NCBI GenBank assembly: GCA_017526905.1
Contig: JAFXQT010000008.1
Coordinates: 1-33,926, forward strand
DNA length: 33,926 nucleotides
From: Bacteroidaceae bacterium
GTDB lineage: Bacteria > Bacteroidota > Bacteroidia > Bacteroidales > Bacteroidaceae
Direction: 5' to 3'
The position numbers and the translations under genes are program-made. The notes beneath the pieces were generated by a model that saw nothing but the letters and a program-made list of their open reading frames with translations, was not told where the DNA came from and did no database searches. Each line of letters opens with the position of its first letter. Position 1 is the first letter of the stretch. Below are positions 14,798 to 22,853 of the stretch, piece after piece.

Positions 14798-16600
14798 TCA
14801 GAAGTTGGGGGTGTCCTTGTCCCACCACACACGTGTGGCTTGGTAGTCCTCGCCGCCCAGGGCATCAAGACCGGAGCGTTCGATGTCGGCCACGGAGGCA
14901 TCGTCGGTGTCGGGGAATACGCAGCGGCGGATGAGATCGCCATCGCGGAGCGTGCCGTCGCCCTCGTCGGCATTGAGCACGGGGAAGAGCTTAGGATAGC
15001 CGGTACGGCGCAGGTCGGTCCATGCCTCGAAGCTATAGGGGAAGCCGGCAATGTACTTCTGTGTGATGATCTTCTCCAGCTTCACCTCAGGGCTGTCGGC
15101 TTCGTCCCATGCCACGCCGATGGTGGTGCGGCTTGGCTCATCTGCCACCATGCCGAGCGGGTCGTGCCAGGTGTAGGGCACGGCTTCGGTGCGCTGCAGG
15201 TAGTCCTCGACCAGCATGTCGTATTCCTCGTGGAAGTATGCCTCGGAGCGTTCAAACAGGTAGGCATTGCGGATGCCGCGCTCGTAGAAATCCTTGGCTG
15301 CGCCGCCCATGTTCCAGCCGCGGATGGCTCCTTCGGCACGGAGGAAATCCACCTCGGAGAGTTTCATCAGGTAGAGGGGTGCCTGTGCCATATAGTCGGC
15401 ATCGAACACGCTGAAGTTGAGCATGGGGTTGGTGGCTGCGCTCTGTCCCATGCCCGGGTGGATGCCTTCGCGCAGGCCTACGATGCGTGTGTCGGCCTCC
15501 AGCACCTCGCCCGTCTTGGTGTTGACGATGGCGCCGCCGTTCTTCTTGAAGAAGGGGTATTCGCCCTTGGTATAGGGGTGGTCCAGGCTGAGCAGCAGGC
15601 TCTCGAACGAGGCGCTCAGGCGGGCATCGCCCCACGATATCCAAATCATGTTGAGCGGGTGGCCGAAGCCCAGTTGGAAGCCCATCAGCGCAAACTCCTG
15701 GTCGGTGTTCTCAATCACGCCATCGGCCACGGCCTCCTCGGCCCATTGGCGTGCCAGTGCCGGCTCGGCCTTGACGCAGTGCATGGCCATGCGCAGCTTG
15801 AGCGAGTTGGCAAAGCGGACCCACGAGTCGGTGCCGGTGCGACCCATGTACTTGTCCTTGCTGGGCTCGAGGTTGGAGTTCATGAGCGCCTGTACCTTCT
15901 GCTTGTACCAGTCGGGGCGTGCGTCGAAACCGCGCAGGCAGTCTGTGATGGCATCGATGTGGCCGATGATGGTTTTGTAGATGTGCTCGGCGCCGTTGTA
16001 GGTGAAGGGCGCCGTTTGTTTGTTGTCCAGGAAGTCGTCGTAGGGGAAGGCGCCGTGGATGTCGGCAATCTCAACCGACGAGTAGTCGAACATGAGCAGG
16101 TAGATGGCCTTCAGCTCGGGGATGGAGTCGATGGCAGGGTGGTTCAGCAGGGGCACCATGGCGTTCTTTACAATGAGATAGGAACTGTTGGGGCCGGGGT
16201 TGAACTCCACGCTGATGTCGTAGGAACTTTGCAGCGTGCCGTACATGAAGTCGTAGTGGGGCACGGTGGTGTATTGCGCGTAGTTGTCGGGGCCGAGCGA
16301 GAACTGGCGCTGGTAGGCGTGCTCGCCGGGGTAGTCGCCGTTCTTGCCACCGCGCATGGCATACTGTCCGGCTTTGGCCTGCTTGAGGGGCGTGTTCAGG
16401 CGCAGCAGGGCGCTGTCCAAGCCTGCCTCGGTGGCGGCGCCCAGTCCGAACTGGGCCGGTTGGCCGTGGTACACAGAGTCGTCGGCTATTTCCTGGTTGA
16501 TGTTCAGGGTGTCGAAGGGGTGGTCGAAGTCCAGGCACGAGGTCAGTGTGCCGGCCGCGAGCCCGGCCACCAGGAGGGTGATAATCTTATGTTGTTTCAT
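14798..16600 (-). CDS. SusD/RagB-like glycan-binding lipoprotein
   Basis: Surface lipoprotein that captures glycans and forms the lid of the SusC transporter. The 600 residues have a lipoprotein signal with lipobox LTSC (Cys22). The helical body shows the family pattern: AIYLLMFDYSSVEIADIHGAFPYDDF, a TPR-like region WVRFANSLKLRMAMH, and a C-terminal part with LMKLSEVDFLRAEGAIRG and ITQKYIAGFPYSFEAWTDLRRTGYP. It looks closest to the SusD-like-2 type. It starts 29 bp after susC and is followed by the GH85 gene, which implies N-glycans or their fragments as ligand; this is inference from context. Confidence 0.95.
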   Translation of the reverse strand: MKQHKIITLLVAGLAAGTLTSCLDFDHPFDTLNINQEIADDSVYHGQPAQFGLGAATEAGLDSALLRLNTPLKQAKAGQYAMRGGKNGDYPGEHAYQRQFSLGPDNYAQYTTVPHYDFMYGTLQSSYDISVEFNPGPNSSYLIVKNAMVPLLNHPAIDSIPELKAIYLLMFDYSSVEIADIHGAFPYDDFLDNKQTAPFTYNGAEHIYKTIIGHIDAITDCLRGFDARPDWYKQKVQALMNSNLEPSKDKYMGRTGTDSWVRFANSLKLRMAMHCVKAEPALARQWAEEAVADGVIENTDQEFALMGFQLGFGHPLNMIWISWGDARLSASFESLLLSLDHPYTKGEYPFFKKNGGAIVNTKTGEVLEADTRIVGLREGIHPGMGQSAATNPMLNFSVFDADYMAQAPLYLMKLSEVDFLRAEGAIRGWNMGGAAKDFYERGIRNAYLFERSEAYFHEEYDMLVEDYLQRTEAVPYTWHDPLGMVADEPSRTTIGVAWDEADSPEVKLEKIITQKYIAGFPYSFEAWTDLRRTGYPKLFPVLNADEGDGTLRDGDLIRRCVFPDTDDASVADIERSGLDALGGEDYQATRVWWDKDTPNF

Positions 16601-16629
16601 GACGTTCGTATGTGTGTGTTAGGTGGCAC

Positions 16630-19600
16630 TTAGAAGTTCATTTTCACGTTGAAGCCGAAGGAGCGGGTCGAGGGCGTGTTGAACAGCTCGAAGCCGCCCA
16701 GGCCGTTGCCTGTGGAGAGCGAGATGTCGGGATCCACCGGAGCTTTCTTGTACAGGAAGAAGAGGTTGCGGCCGATGAATGAGAGGGAGATATCCTTGTT
16801 CTCGCCGAACACATTCTTGAACGTGTAGGCCAGCGACAACTCGCGCAGGCGGAAGTTGGTGGCATCATACACATACAGCGGGTTGTACTGGCTGCCGCGG
16901 GCGCCCATCACCTGGTAGTAGTTCTGCACGCCGATGAGCTGGCCGCTGCCGTCGGGCAGGTACATGGCCGGCTGGCCGTCGGCGGTGAAGAGGTTGTTGG
17001 CGTAGGCGTTGTCGCGAGCCTGGGCGGTGCGTTCGGACAGGCCCATCTCGTCGAGGTAGGCTTCGGTCAGTGAGATGACCTTGCCACCCACGCGGCCATT
17101 GATGAGGAATGACAGCTGCAGGTTCTTCCAGGTGAAGGTGTTGCTCCAGCCCATCTGCCAGTCGGAGTTCATGTTGCCGATGTACTTGGTGTAGCGGCCC
17201 TCCTTCATGATGTTGCCGTTGCTGGACAGGAAGATGGAGCCGTCGGGGTTGTGACGTATGTCGCGCACGTACATATCGCCGTAGGAGTCGCCCTTGATGT
17301 AGCGCACGCGCACGCCGGCCACGTCGGTATAGACCAGTTTCTCCATGCCGTTCTCGTCCACGCCTACGCTCAGAATCTCGTTCTTGTTGAACGACACGTT
17401 GTAGGCGGTGCGCCAGCGCACGTCGCCGGCAAAGCGGAAGTTGTAGGCCACCGTGGCTTCCAGACCTTGGTTGCGCAGGCTGGCCGAGTTCTCATACACG
17501 GTTACGCCGGCGGTGTTGCCGATGCCCATGAACAGGCCCTTCACCTTGGCGTTGTAGTAGGTGAGGTCCAGGCTGAGGCGGCTGTCCAGGAAGAGCATTT
17601 CCAGACCCGTCTCGAACGAGTGTGTGCGTTCGGGCTCGGGCGAAACCACCAGATTGTTGTTCACTGAGGCGGCACCTGTGCGCGAAGAGTTGCTCACGCC
17701 GTAGTACAGGCGCGAGGGGATGGCGTTACCCACCTCGGAGTAGGAGATGCGGTACTTGGCATAGTTCCACCACTTGGGCAGTTTGATGAGGTCGCTCAGC
17801 AGGGCGTTGGCACCGAAACCGAAGTAATTGCAGGCTTCGGGACCGCCCGTAAACTGCTGGAATACGCGGTACTGGTCGCGGCGCCATGAGGCATCCACAT
17901 AGATGCGTTCTTTCCAGCCCAGTTGTGCCGTGGCCAGCCAGGAGCGGTCCCAGTTGGACGATTCGCCCTCGTGGGTGATGCCGTTGCTGCCGTAGGAGAC
18001 GTCGAAGCGGTTCACCTCCGTCATCAGTTTCTGGTTGAGCGGGTCCACATAGGTGGCGTTGGCCAGGTAGGTGTTGTAGTTGCTGCCCTTTACGGTGTGT
18101 CCCACCCAGCCCAGGGTGGCGCTCACGTCCCATGTGTCGGCCAGGTTCTTGTTGTAGGAGAGCAGGTAGTCCAGATACATCTCCGTGCTGTTGTTGCGGC
18201 CCTTGTTATAGGTGCCGAAGTCGTACATGTTGCTGGGTGCGAAGGTGGTGGCATAACGGTAGCCGCTCTCCTGATACTTGTCGTAGTCGAAGTTGTAGCG
18301 TGCCTGGAAGGTCAGGCCGTCGTAGATGTCCAGGTTGCCCTGGAAGGTGCCGAATACGCGGTCCTCCTTCTGCTGGTTATGGTTCTGGTGCAACAACCAG
18401 TAAGGGTTGTTCTGGCGGGCATCCAGGTAGGCGTAGTTCATCATGGGGCCGCTGAGTTGGGCGCGGTCGTTCTGCCGTACGAAGCCGTTGGCCGTTTGAA
18501 CGTAGTGCCCCTGCTCGTCGCTCAGCCAGGTGCCGTCGGGGGTAGCGTAGTTGTCGCGGTAGTAGCCCATGTCGATGTTGCGCGGGGCGGTGTACAGGTG
18601 GTAGGTGGGGTTGCCTACGGTGCCTCCGCCGATGCGGTTGTTCGTCTTGGTCTGCATGTAGTTGAGCGATGCGTTCAGTGTGAGCCGGTCCCACAGCTTG
18701 TAGGTTTGGCGGAAGGCAATGGTGTTACGGTTGTAGGTGTTGGTCTCGATGAGTCCCAGGGCGTGGCTGTTGCTCACGCTGAGGTAGCTCTGAACCTTTT
18801 CCGTGCCGCCGCTCACGCTGACAGAGTTGTTGGTGGTTACGCCCGTGCGGTAGAAGTCGGCCACGTCGTCGTTGCCCTGATTGCGCAGGCGTATGTCGCG
18901 CTCGTAGGGTATCTTGTCCGTGGCGCGCGAGCGTGCCGTGAGAGGACTTTGGTCTATGCGTCCGCCCCAGCCGTTGGCAGCGCCCAGGTAGCCCTGCGCA
19001 TCTATGGCGGCGCCGTAGGTGTTCTGTATTTTGGGCGTGGTTAGGGGTACGTCGAAGGTCACGTTGCCAGTGTAGCTCACGTCCAGTTTGCCGGCCCGGC
19101 CCTTCTTGGTGGTGATCATCAGCACGCCGTTGGCAGCCCGTGAGCCGTACAGTGCAGCGGCGTTGGCGCCTTTCAGCACGTTGATGCTCTCGATGTCGTC
19201 GGGGTTGATCATGGACAGGGCATCGGCCCCTTCTGTGCTGACGTATTCGGTCATGTTGCGCGAGTCGGTGGTTTGGTTGCGGATGCTGTTACCCATGGGC
19301 ACGCCGTCGATGACGATGAGGGGCGATGACCCACCTACGATGGACTTGGCGCCGCGCAACTGGATTTTCGAGGCACCGCCAGCACCGCCGGCACCCTGTG
19401 TAACGACCACGCCGGCCACCTTGCCTTCCAGGCTGTTGGCCACGTTGGCATCCTGCACGCGCATCAGTTCGTCGGCCTTGACCTGCTGTGTGGCATAGGT
19501 CAGTGATTTCTCCTTGCGCAGGATACCCATGGCCGTTACCACCACCTCCTTGATGTTCTTGGCGGCGGCCGGGGCCATCTTGATATTCACGTTGGAGCGG

Positions 19601-19944
19601 TTGCCCAGCCGTATCTCCTGCGGCTCATAGCCTATATAGGTCACCACGAGCGTGGCGCCATCGGGCACGTTCTGTATGGTGAAGTTTCCATCCATATCGG
19701 CCTGGGCGCCATTGGTGGTTCCCTTTACTTTGACGGTGGCGCCGATGAGCGGCTCGTTAAACTCGTCGATGACGTTGCCCTTCACGGTGCGGCCGTCGGG
19801 CGGTGCCACCAGCAGGGAGCTGGCATTCGGTGTGTGCAGATAGCTTGCATTAGCGGGGCTTGCGGCCACGGATAGGAGCGGTGCGGCAAGCAGTGCTGAC
19901 ATGAGAGTGACTCCTGTGAGCACGGTTCTTCGGCTTTCTTGCAT
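16630..19944 (-). CDS. SusC/RagA-family TonB-linked outer-membrane transporter
   Basis: TonB-dependent barrel that imports oligosaccharides with its SusD partner. The 1104 residues start with an export signal (about 1-29). A carboxypeptidase-regulatory-like domain follows (about 53-125: VKGNVIDEFNEPLIGATVKV, then GNFTIQNVPDG, VVTYIGYEPQEI). Then come the TonB box region IKEVVVTAMG (131-140), the plug with GKVAGVVV, IQLRGAKSI, PLIVIDGVPM and INVLKGANAAALYGSRAANGVLMITTKKG, and the barrel, ending NVKMNF with a terminal Phe. There is no STN domain, so it is not expected to signal to an anti-sigma factor. First gene of the susC-susD-GH85 operon, with its own promoter element at 20044-20051. Confidence 0.97.
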   Translation of the reverse strand: MQESRRTVLTGVTLMSALLAAPLLSVAASPANASYLHTPNASSLLVAPPDGRTVKGNVIDEFNEPLIGATVKVKGTTNGAQADMDGNFTIQNVPDGATLVVTYIGYEPQEIRLGNRSNVNIKMAPAAAKNIKEVVVTAMGILRKEKSLTYATQQVKADELMRVQDANVANSLEGKVAGVVVTQGAGGAGGASKIQLRGAKSIVGGSSPLIVIDGVPMGNSIRNQTTDSRNMTEYVSTEGADALSMINPDDIESINVLKGANAAALYGSRAANGVLMITTKKGRAGKLDVSYTGNVTFDVPLTTPKIQNTYGAAIDAQGYLGAANGWGGRIDQSPLTARSRATDKIPYERDIRLRNQGNDDVADFYRTGVTTNNSVSVSGGTEKVQSYLSVSNSHALGLIETNTYNRNTIAFRQTYKLWDRLTLNASLNYMQTKTNNRIGGGTVGNPTYHLYTAPRNIDMGYYRDNYATPDGTWLSDEQGHYVQTANGFVRQNDRAQLSGPMMNYAYLDARQNNPYWLLHQNHNQQKEDRVFGTFQGNLDIYDGLTFQARYNFDYDKYQESGYRYATTFAPSNMYDFGTYNKGRNNSTEMYLDYLLSYNKNLADTWDVSATLGWVGHTVKGSNYNTYLANATYVDPLNQKLMTEVNRFDVSYGSNGITHEGESSNWDRSWLATAQLGWKERIYVDASWRRDQYRVFQQFTGGPEACNYFGFGANALLSDLIKLPKWWNYAKYRISYSEVGNAIPSRLYYGVSNSSRTGAASVNNNLVVSPEPERTHSFETGLEMLFLDSRLSLDLTYYNAKVKGLFMGIGNTAGVTVYENSASLRNQGLEATVAYNFRFAGDVRWRTAYNVSFNKNEILSVGVDENGMEKLVYTDVAGVRVRYIKGDSYGDMYVRDIRHNPDGSIFLSSNGNIMKEGRYTKYIGNMNSDWQMGWSNTFTWKNLQLSFLINGRVGGKVISLTEAYLDEMGLSERTAQARDNAYANNLFTADGQPAMYLPDGSGQLIGVQNYYQVMGARGSQYNPLYVYDATNFRLRELSLAYTFKNVFGENKDISLSFIGRNLFFLYKKAPVDPDISLSTGNGLGGFELFNTPSTRSFGFNVKMNF

Positions 19945-20043
19945 GTGGTTAATTTTGTATGTTAAAGGTTAATAATATTGGCATTCTGTAGGTTAGGAGT
20001 GGCAACGTGGACGCTGCCTATCTATCTATGATAGATAACGAGA

Positions 20044-20051
20044 CAAAGGTA
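20044..20051 (-). promoter_or_regulatory. -7 promoter element of the susC operon (TACCTTTG)
   Basis: Exact TAnnTTTG on the minus strand, about 100 bp before the susC ATG. A weak -33 (TTCG, 20071-20074) has 19-bp spacing. The expected transcript start falls in or beside an inverted repeat TATCTA-TGA-TAGATA (20023-20037), part of a TCTA-rich stretch, so the long leader would begin near this palindrome. Confidence 0.65.
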
Positions 20052-20104
20052 CAAAAAACTTTCGATGCTCCGAAGAGAAACCACATTTTATATGCACCTT
20101 AACA

Positions 20105-20320
20105 TAAATTAAGCCTTTGCGATGGGCTGAGCAGCCCAGCTGGCATCGCAGTTGGAGGCGGTCAAAGACTGGAGGTCTGCCTCACGAAAAAGTGACGATC
20201 CACATGCGAAGCACCACGACTTCTGCAGCCACTGATTCGTGTTGGCGGTCTGAAAGAGGCGTGAGCAAGGCTCCGATTTGCTGCCAGGTGGCTTTCAGGT
20301 TGAATCCGAGGCGACCCTAA
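20105..20320. other. Structured GC-rich non-coding stretch upstream of susC
   Basis: No convincing gene. Several local inverted repeats are visible: TGCGATG...CATCGCA enclosing GGGCT-gag-AGCCC region (about 20118-20150), and GAGGC...GCCTC enclosing AGAC-TGGAG-GTCT (about 20155-20183). A minus-strand frame is open for 44 codons (20185-20316) but lacks a start. It could be a non-coding RNA, a gene remnant or a degraded repeat; I cannot decide. Confidence 0.35.
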
Positions 20321-20326
20321 AGAAAA

Positions 20327-20440
20327 TTGTACGTACGTATAAATGGTAGTTGTACGTACGTATAAATGGTAGTTGTACGTACGTATAAATGGTAGTTGTA
20401 CGTACGTATAACTTATGGTTGTACGTACGTATAACTTCTA
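20327..20440. repeat. Five tandem 23-bp repeats with palindromic core TACGTACGTA
   Basis: Units start at 20327, 20350, 20373, 20396 and 20419, each exactly 23 bp apart (the last is 22). The first three are identical; the last two differ in their 3' third (AACTTATGG and AACTTCTA instead of AAATGGTAG). Every unit contains TTGTACGTACGTATAA with the self-complementary core TACGTACGTA. The lack of unique spacers excludes a CRISPR array. Confidence 0.92.
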
Positions 20441-20580
20441 TTGAGGTTAGCCGTGGAGTGCTGTGGGGAAGATGTGAGGGGTGATTGGGATGTGCTTGGC
20501 AGACGGATGGGCTCCCCATGGAGCATGCAGCCGCACGGCCCAAAGGCTGGGGGCATGGCTTGCGACACAGAGTTAGGAGC

Positions 20581-20617
20581 AAAAAAAGAAATCCCTGCAC
20601 AGGTGTTGTGCAGGGAT
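20581..20617 (-). terminator. Rho-independent terminator after tRNA-His
   Basis: On the minus strand, ATCCCTGCAC (complement of 20608-20617) pairs with GTGCAGGGAT, a 10-bp stem with a 7-nt loop, followed by TTTCTTTTTTT (complement of 20581-20590). It starts 10 bp beyond the encoded CCA of the tRNA gene. Confidence 0.9.
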
Positions 20618-20629
20618 GTGTGTTGGTGG

Positions 20630-20704
20630 GGTGCCTAGTGGGACTCGAACCCACGACATTCAGAACCACAATCTGACGCTCTAACCAACTGAACTATAGG
20701 CACC
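20630..20704 (-). tRNA. tRNA-His (anticodon GTG)
   Basis: Cloverleaf on the minus strand: acceptor GTGCCTA/TAGGCAC, D arm with AGTTGGTTAGAGC, anticodon stem TCAGA/TCTGA with loop TTGTGGT (anticodon GTG, complement of 20667-20669), and T arm GTGGG-TTCGAGT-CCCAC. The extra 5' G (20704) pairs with C73 (20630), the hallmark of histidine tRNA. CCA appears to be encoded (20627-20629). Single gene with its own promoter and terminator. Confidence 0.97.
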
Positions 20705-20757
20705 ATGTAGGAGCGTTCGCTCCAGCCTCGTTGGGCATCCTTTCGGATTTGCGGGTG

Positions 20758-20789
20758 CAAAGGTAAGTCATTTCTGCCATTCCACCAAA
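20758..20789 (-). promoter_or_regulatory. Promoter of tRNA-His, TTTG-N20-TACCTTTG
   Basis: On the minus strand a -33 TTTG (20786-20789) and a -7 TACCTTTG (20758-20765) are separated by exactly 20 bp, a full match to the Bacteroidetes sigma-ABfr consensus. Transcription would start about 47 bp upstream of the mature tRNA. Confidence 0.85.
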
Positions 20790-20913
20790 TTTTTGTTCCC
20801 TTTTCTTTATCGTCGCCCCGTTTTTCCTTCGCCCGAGCCCACTGCCGTGCTTCCTTGTCCACGTGCAGGGATGGCGGGATATGGAAAAGGCTGTGGAGAC
20901 TATGGGAAAAAGA

Positions 20914-20949
20914 AGCGGGGCGCATCCGTTGGTGTGGATGCGCCCCGCT
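20914..20949 (-). terminator. Strong terminator after the BACON/OB lipoprotein gene
   Basis: A perfect 14-bp GC-rich stem (20914-20927 with 20936-20949; arms start GGGGCGCATCC) and an 8-nt loop, followed on the minus strand by TTCTTTTTCCC. It lies 28 bp after the stop of the minus-strand lipoprotein gene and ends the receptor-lipoprotein operon. Confidence 0.9.
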
Positions 20950-20977
20950 GGGATAGGAGTGGGTGAGGAAAGAATGG

Positions 20978-22741
20978 TTATTCCTTCTTGCCGTTGAGCG
21001 AGTAGATGTAGGCCTGTTTGGATGCCGTCTCGGGCGTGTTGCCGTTGTAGTTAACCAGTTTGCCGCAAACCACCACGGCATCGCCTTCGGTTATCTGCGT
21101 GTTGCCATCCACCCAGGGCTGATTGCCGAAGTAGTAGCAGCTGTAAATCTGGAACTGCTCGCTTTCGGGGTCGCCGTCCTCGGAGATGAAGAAGGTGGCT
21201 GTGCCGTACTGGGCGCTGAAGGTGTACTTGATCTTACAGATCTCGCCAGCCACGTAGTAGTCCTCCTCGGTGGGCACGCCAGCCTCGAGTGTGGACACGA
21301 AGGCGTTGGCCTGTGCGGGGGTGAAGGGGTTGAGGCGAGTGCCTGGCAGGTTGGCCTCAGAGGCGCTCTTGCGGCTTACGATATACACGTTGCCGGAGAA
21401 TTCGGGTGTGAAGTTCTCGCCGTCGCGTGTGAAGTTGACCAGTTTGCCGCACATCAGCACCTCGTCGCCAACGCCGATTTCGTCCTCGGAGGTGAACTTC
21501 TGGTTGTCCAGGCTGTAGGAGCGGTAGCAGGTGAGTGCGTGCTCGTCCGTGCCGTCGTCGGAAATGTTGAAGGTGGCATTGCCGTAGTTGGTGCTGACCT
21601 CCTTGATGCTGCTGATGATGCCCCGTGCGTAGTAGATGACTCCGTCGGAGGTAGAGCCTATCTGCTGGCACTTGGCGATGGCTTCAGCAATGGTGAAGGG
21701 ATCGTCGGCCGTCTCTCCGTGAGGCAGTACGAAGGCTTCCTGGCTGATGGTCCACTGGATGTCGCTCTGGTTAGTGGCGTTGCTCGAACTGAAGGTGAGT
21801 ACGGCCTTGCGTGCGGCACCGTCGTTGGGCTGTACGCTGAGGTGTACGACGGCCGTGTCAGCGGGGTTCGGCTCGAAGAGCGTGGCTTTGCCGGGCACGT
21901 AGTCGGTGCCCAGGATGCTCACCCAGTTGCAGTCGGCCGGCAGGGTGGCATAGGCGCCGCTGCCCTTGTAGGCCAGCTTTACGTCGATGGCTTCGCCCTC
22001 CTTGCTCACGGTGGGCTCAGGGGTGACCACCTTGATGAGCGATTTAGTGATGTTCACCACAGTGACATCGACCAGTTCCACCGTGCCGTTGTAGGTGCTC
22101 TTTGGACCCTCTACGGTGATGCTGTCGCCCACCTCAAAGCCCCAGCCAGCCGAGCCGTCGATGGGGTCGTTGCCCTTCTTGCCGTCGCGGTCGTTGGTGC
22201 CATAGATGTAGATGGTGCCTGTGTCGTCGGCCAGGTACCAGTTGCCGTAGTGCGTGTTGGCAATGGAGGTGACGACACCCTTCACGCGGAATGTCTTGCC
22301 GTCGGGGGCGGCGATGACGTCGGCGCAGGTGGCCTCGGATGCTTCCATCGAGCCTTGGCGCACCACCACGAACTGCTTTCCGGCGCCGCAACTGATGCGC
22401 AGTTCGGCCTCACGGCCGCCGTTGGTGGCATCGGCATGGAAGGTGACGGTGGTTTGGCCGGCACTGCCAGCCTCGGCCGTGGCTGTGAGCCAGGAGGGCA
22501 GGGCGGTGTAGGTGGTGTCGCGCGTGCCGTCGTCGTTGCGCACCACGTTCATGAACAATTTGTCAAACTGCCAGTCGGCCTGTGCCGTCACAGTGACGGT
22601 GGCGTCGCCGCCGGTGGCGTCGATGGCTACGAAGGTCTGATCCAGGCGGATGCTGTCCAGCGGCTCCACGCTGTTCTCGTCGGAGCAACCCACGGCCAGC
22701 AATGCGGCCAGCGCCATGCTGAAAATATGTTTTAGTTTCAT
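20978..22741 (-). CDS. BACON/OB-fold repeat lipoprotein (DUF5689-type)
   Basis: Predicted surface or outer-membrane lipoprotein of 587 residues; lipobox LAVGC gives Cys19, followed by SDEN. Five domains can be read: BACON-like 33-130 ([17 protein letters not shown] ... LPSWLTA ... GGREAELRISCG ... VVRQG), OB-fold-like 132-232 (FRVKGVVTSI ... GNWYLADDTGTIYIYG ... VGDSITVEGPKSTYNG), a second BACON-like 240-337, and two more OB-like domains at 345-456 and 470-583. The last two share YYARGIISSIKE/YYVAGEICKIKY, and end alike with VLMCGKLVNF/VVVCGKLVNYNG. BACON domains are linked to carbohydrate or mucin binding; the OB-like parts have no known ligand. It lies 112 bp behind the Oar-like receptor, likely as its partner. 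No catalytic motif is seen. Confidence 0.8.
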   Translation of the reverse strand: MKLKHIFSMALAALLAVGCSDENSVEPLDSIRLDQTFVAIDATGGDATVTVTAQADWQFDKLFMNVVRNDDGTRDTTYTALPSWLTATAEAGSAGQTTVTFHADATNGGREAELRISCGAGKQFVVVRQGSMEASEATCADVIAAPDGKTFRVKGVVTSIANTHYGNWYLADDTGTIYIYGTNDRDGKKGNDPIDGSAGWGFEVGDSITVEGPKSTYNGTVELVDVTVVNITKSLIKVVTPEPTVSKEGEAIDVKLAYKGSGAYATLPADCNWVSILGTDYVPGKATLFEPNPADTAVVHLSVQPNDGAARKAVLTFSSSNATNQSDIQWTISQEAFVLPHGETADDPFTIAEAIAKCQQIGSTSDGVIYYARGIISSIKEVSTNYGNATFNISDDGTDEHALTCYRSYSLDNQKFTSEDEIGVGDEVLMCGKLVNFTRDGENFTPEFSGNVYIVSRKSASEANLPGTRLNPFTPAQANAFVSTLEAGVPTEEDYYVAGEICKIKYTFSAQYGTATFFISEDGDPESEQFQIYSCYYFGNQPWVDGNTQITEGDAVVVCGKLVNYNGNTPETASKQAYIYSLNGKKE

Positions 22742-22853
22742 AGGTTTTGAATGTGATTTAGCTGTTTGTTATGGTTGGATTGTCGATTGCCCGTTGGCGG
22801 CCATGCTGCGTCGTGGCGGTGTGCAGGCCGTGCTTGGCTGCAATCTGCAATCG

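Noticed and set aside
14840-16633. 597-codon plus-strand frame
   Set aside because: Antisense to the SusD gene; a result of GC-rich codon use, without own start context or motifs.
20185-20316. 44-codon minus-strand open stretch with protein-like text (GFNLKATWQQIGALL)
   Set aside because: Bordered by stops on both sides and lacks a start. It might be a gene remnant, but I cannot name a family with confidence.
20327-20440. CRISPR array
   Set aside because: Units are directly adjacent, there are no unique spacers, and no cas genes are in the window.
20295-20669. 124-codon minus-strand frame
   Set aside because: It runs through tRNA-His, its terminator and the 23-bp repeats.
20963-22735. 590-codon plus-strand frame
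   Set aside because: Antisense to the BACON/OB lipoprotein gene and overlaps its terminator; composition is Val/Gly/Ala-rich without domains.
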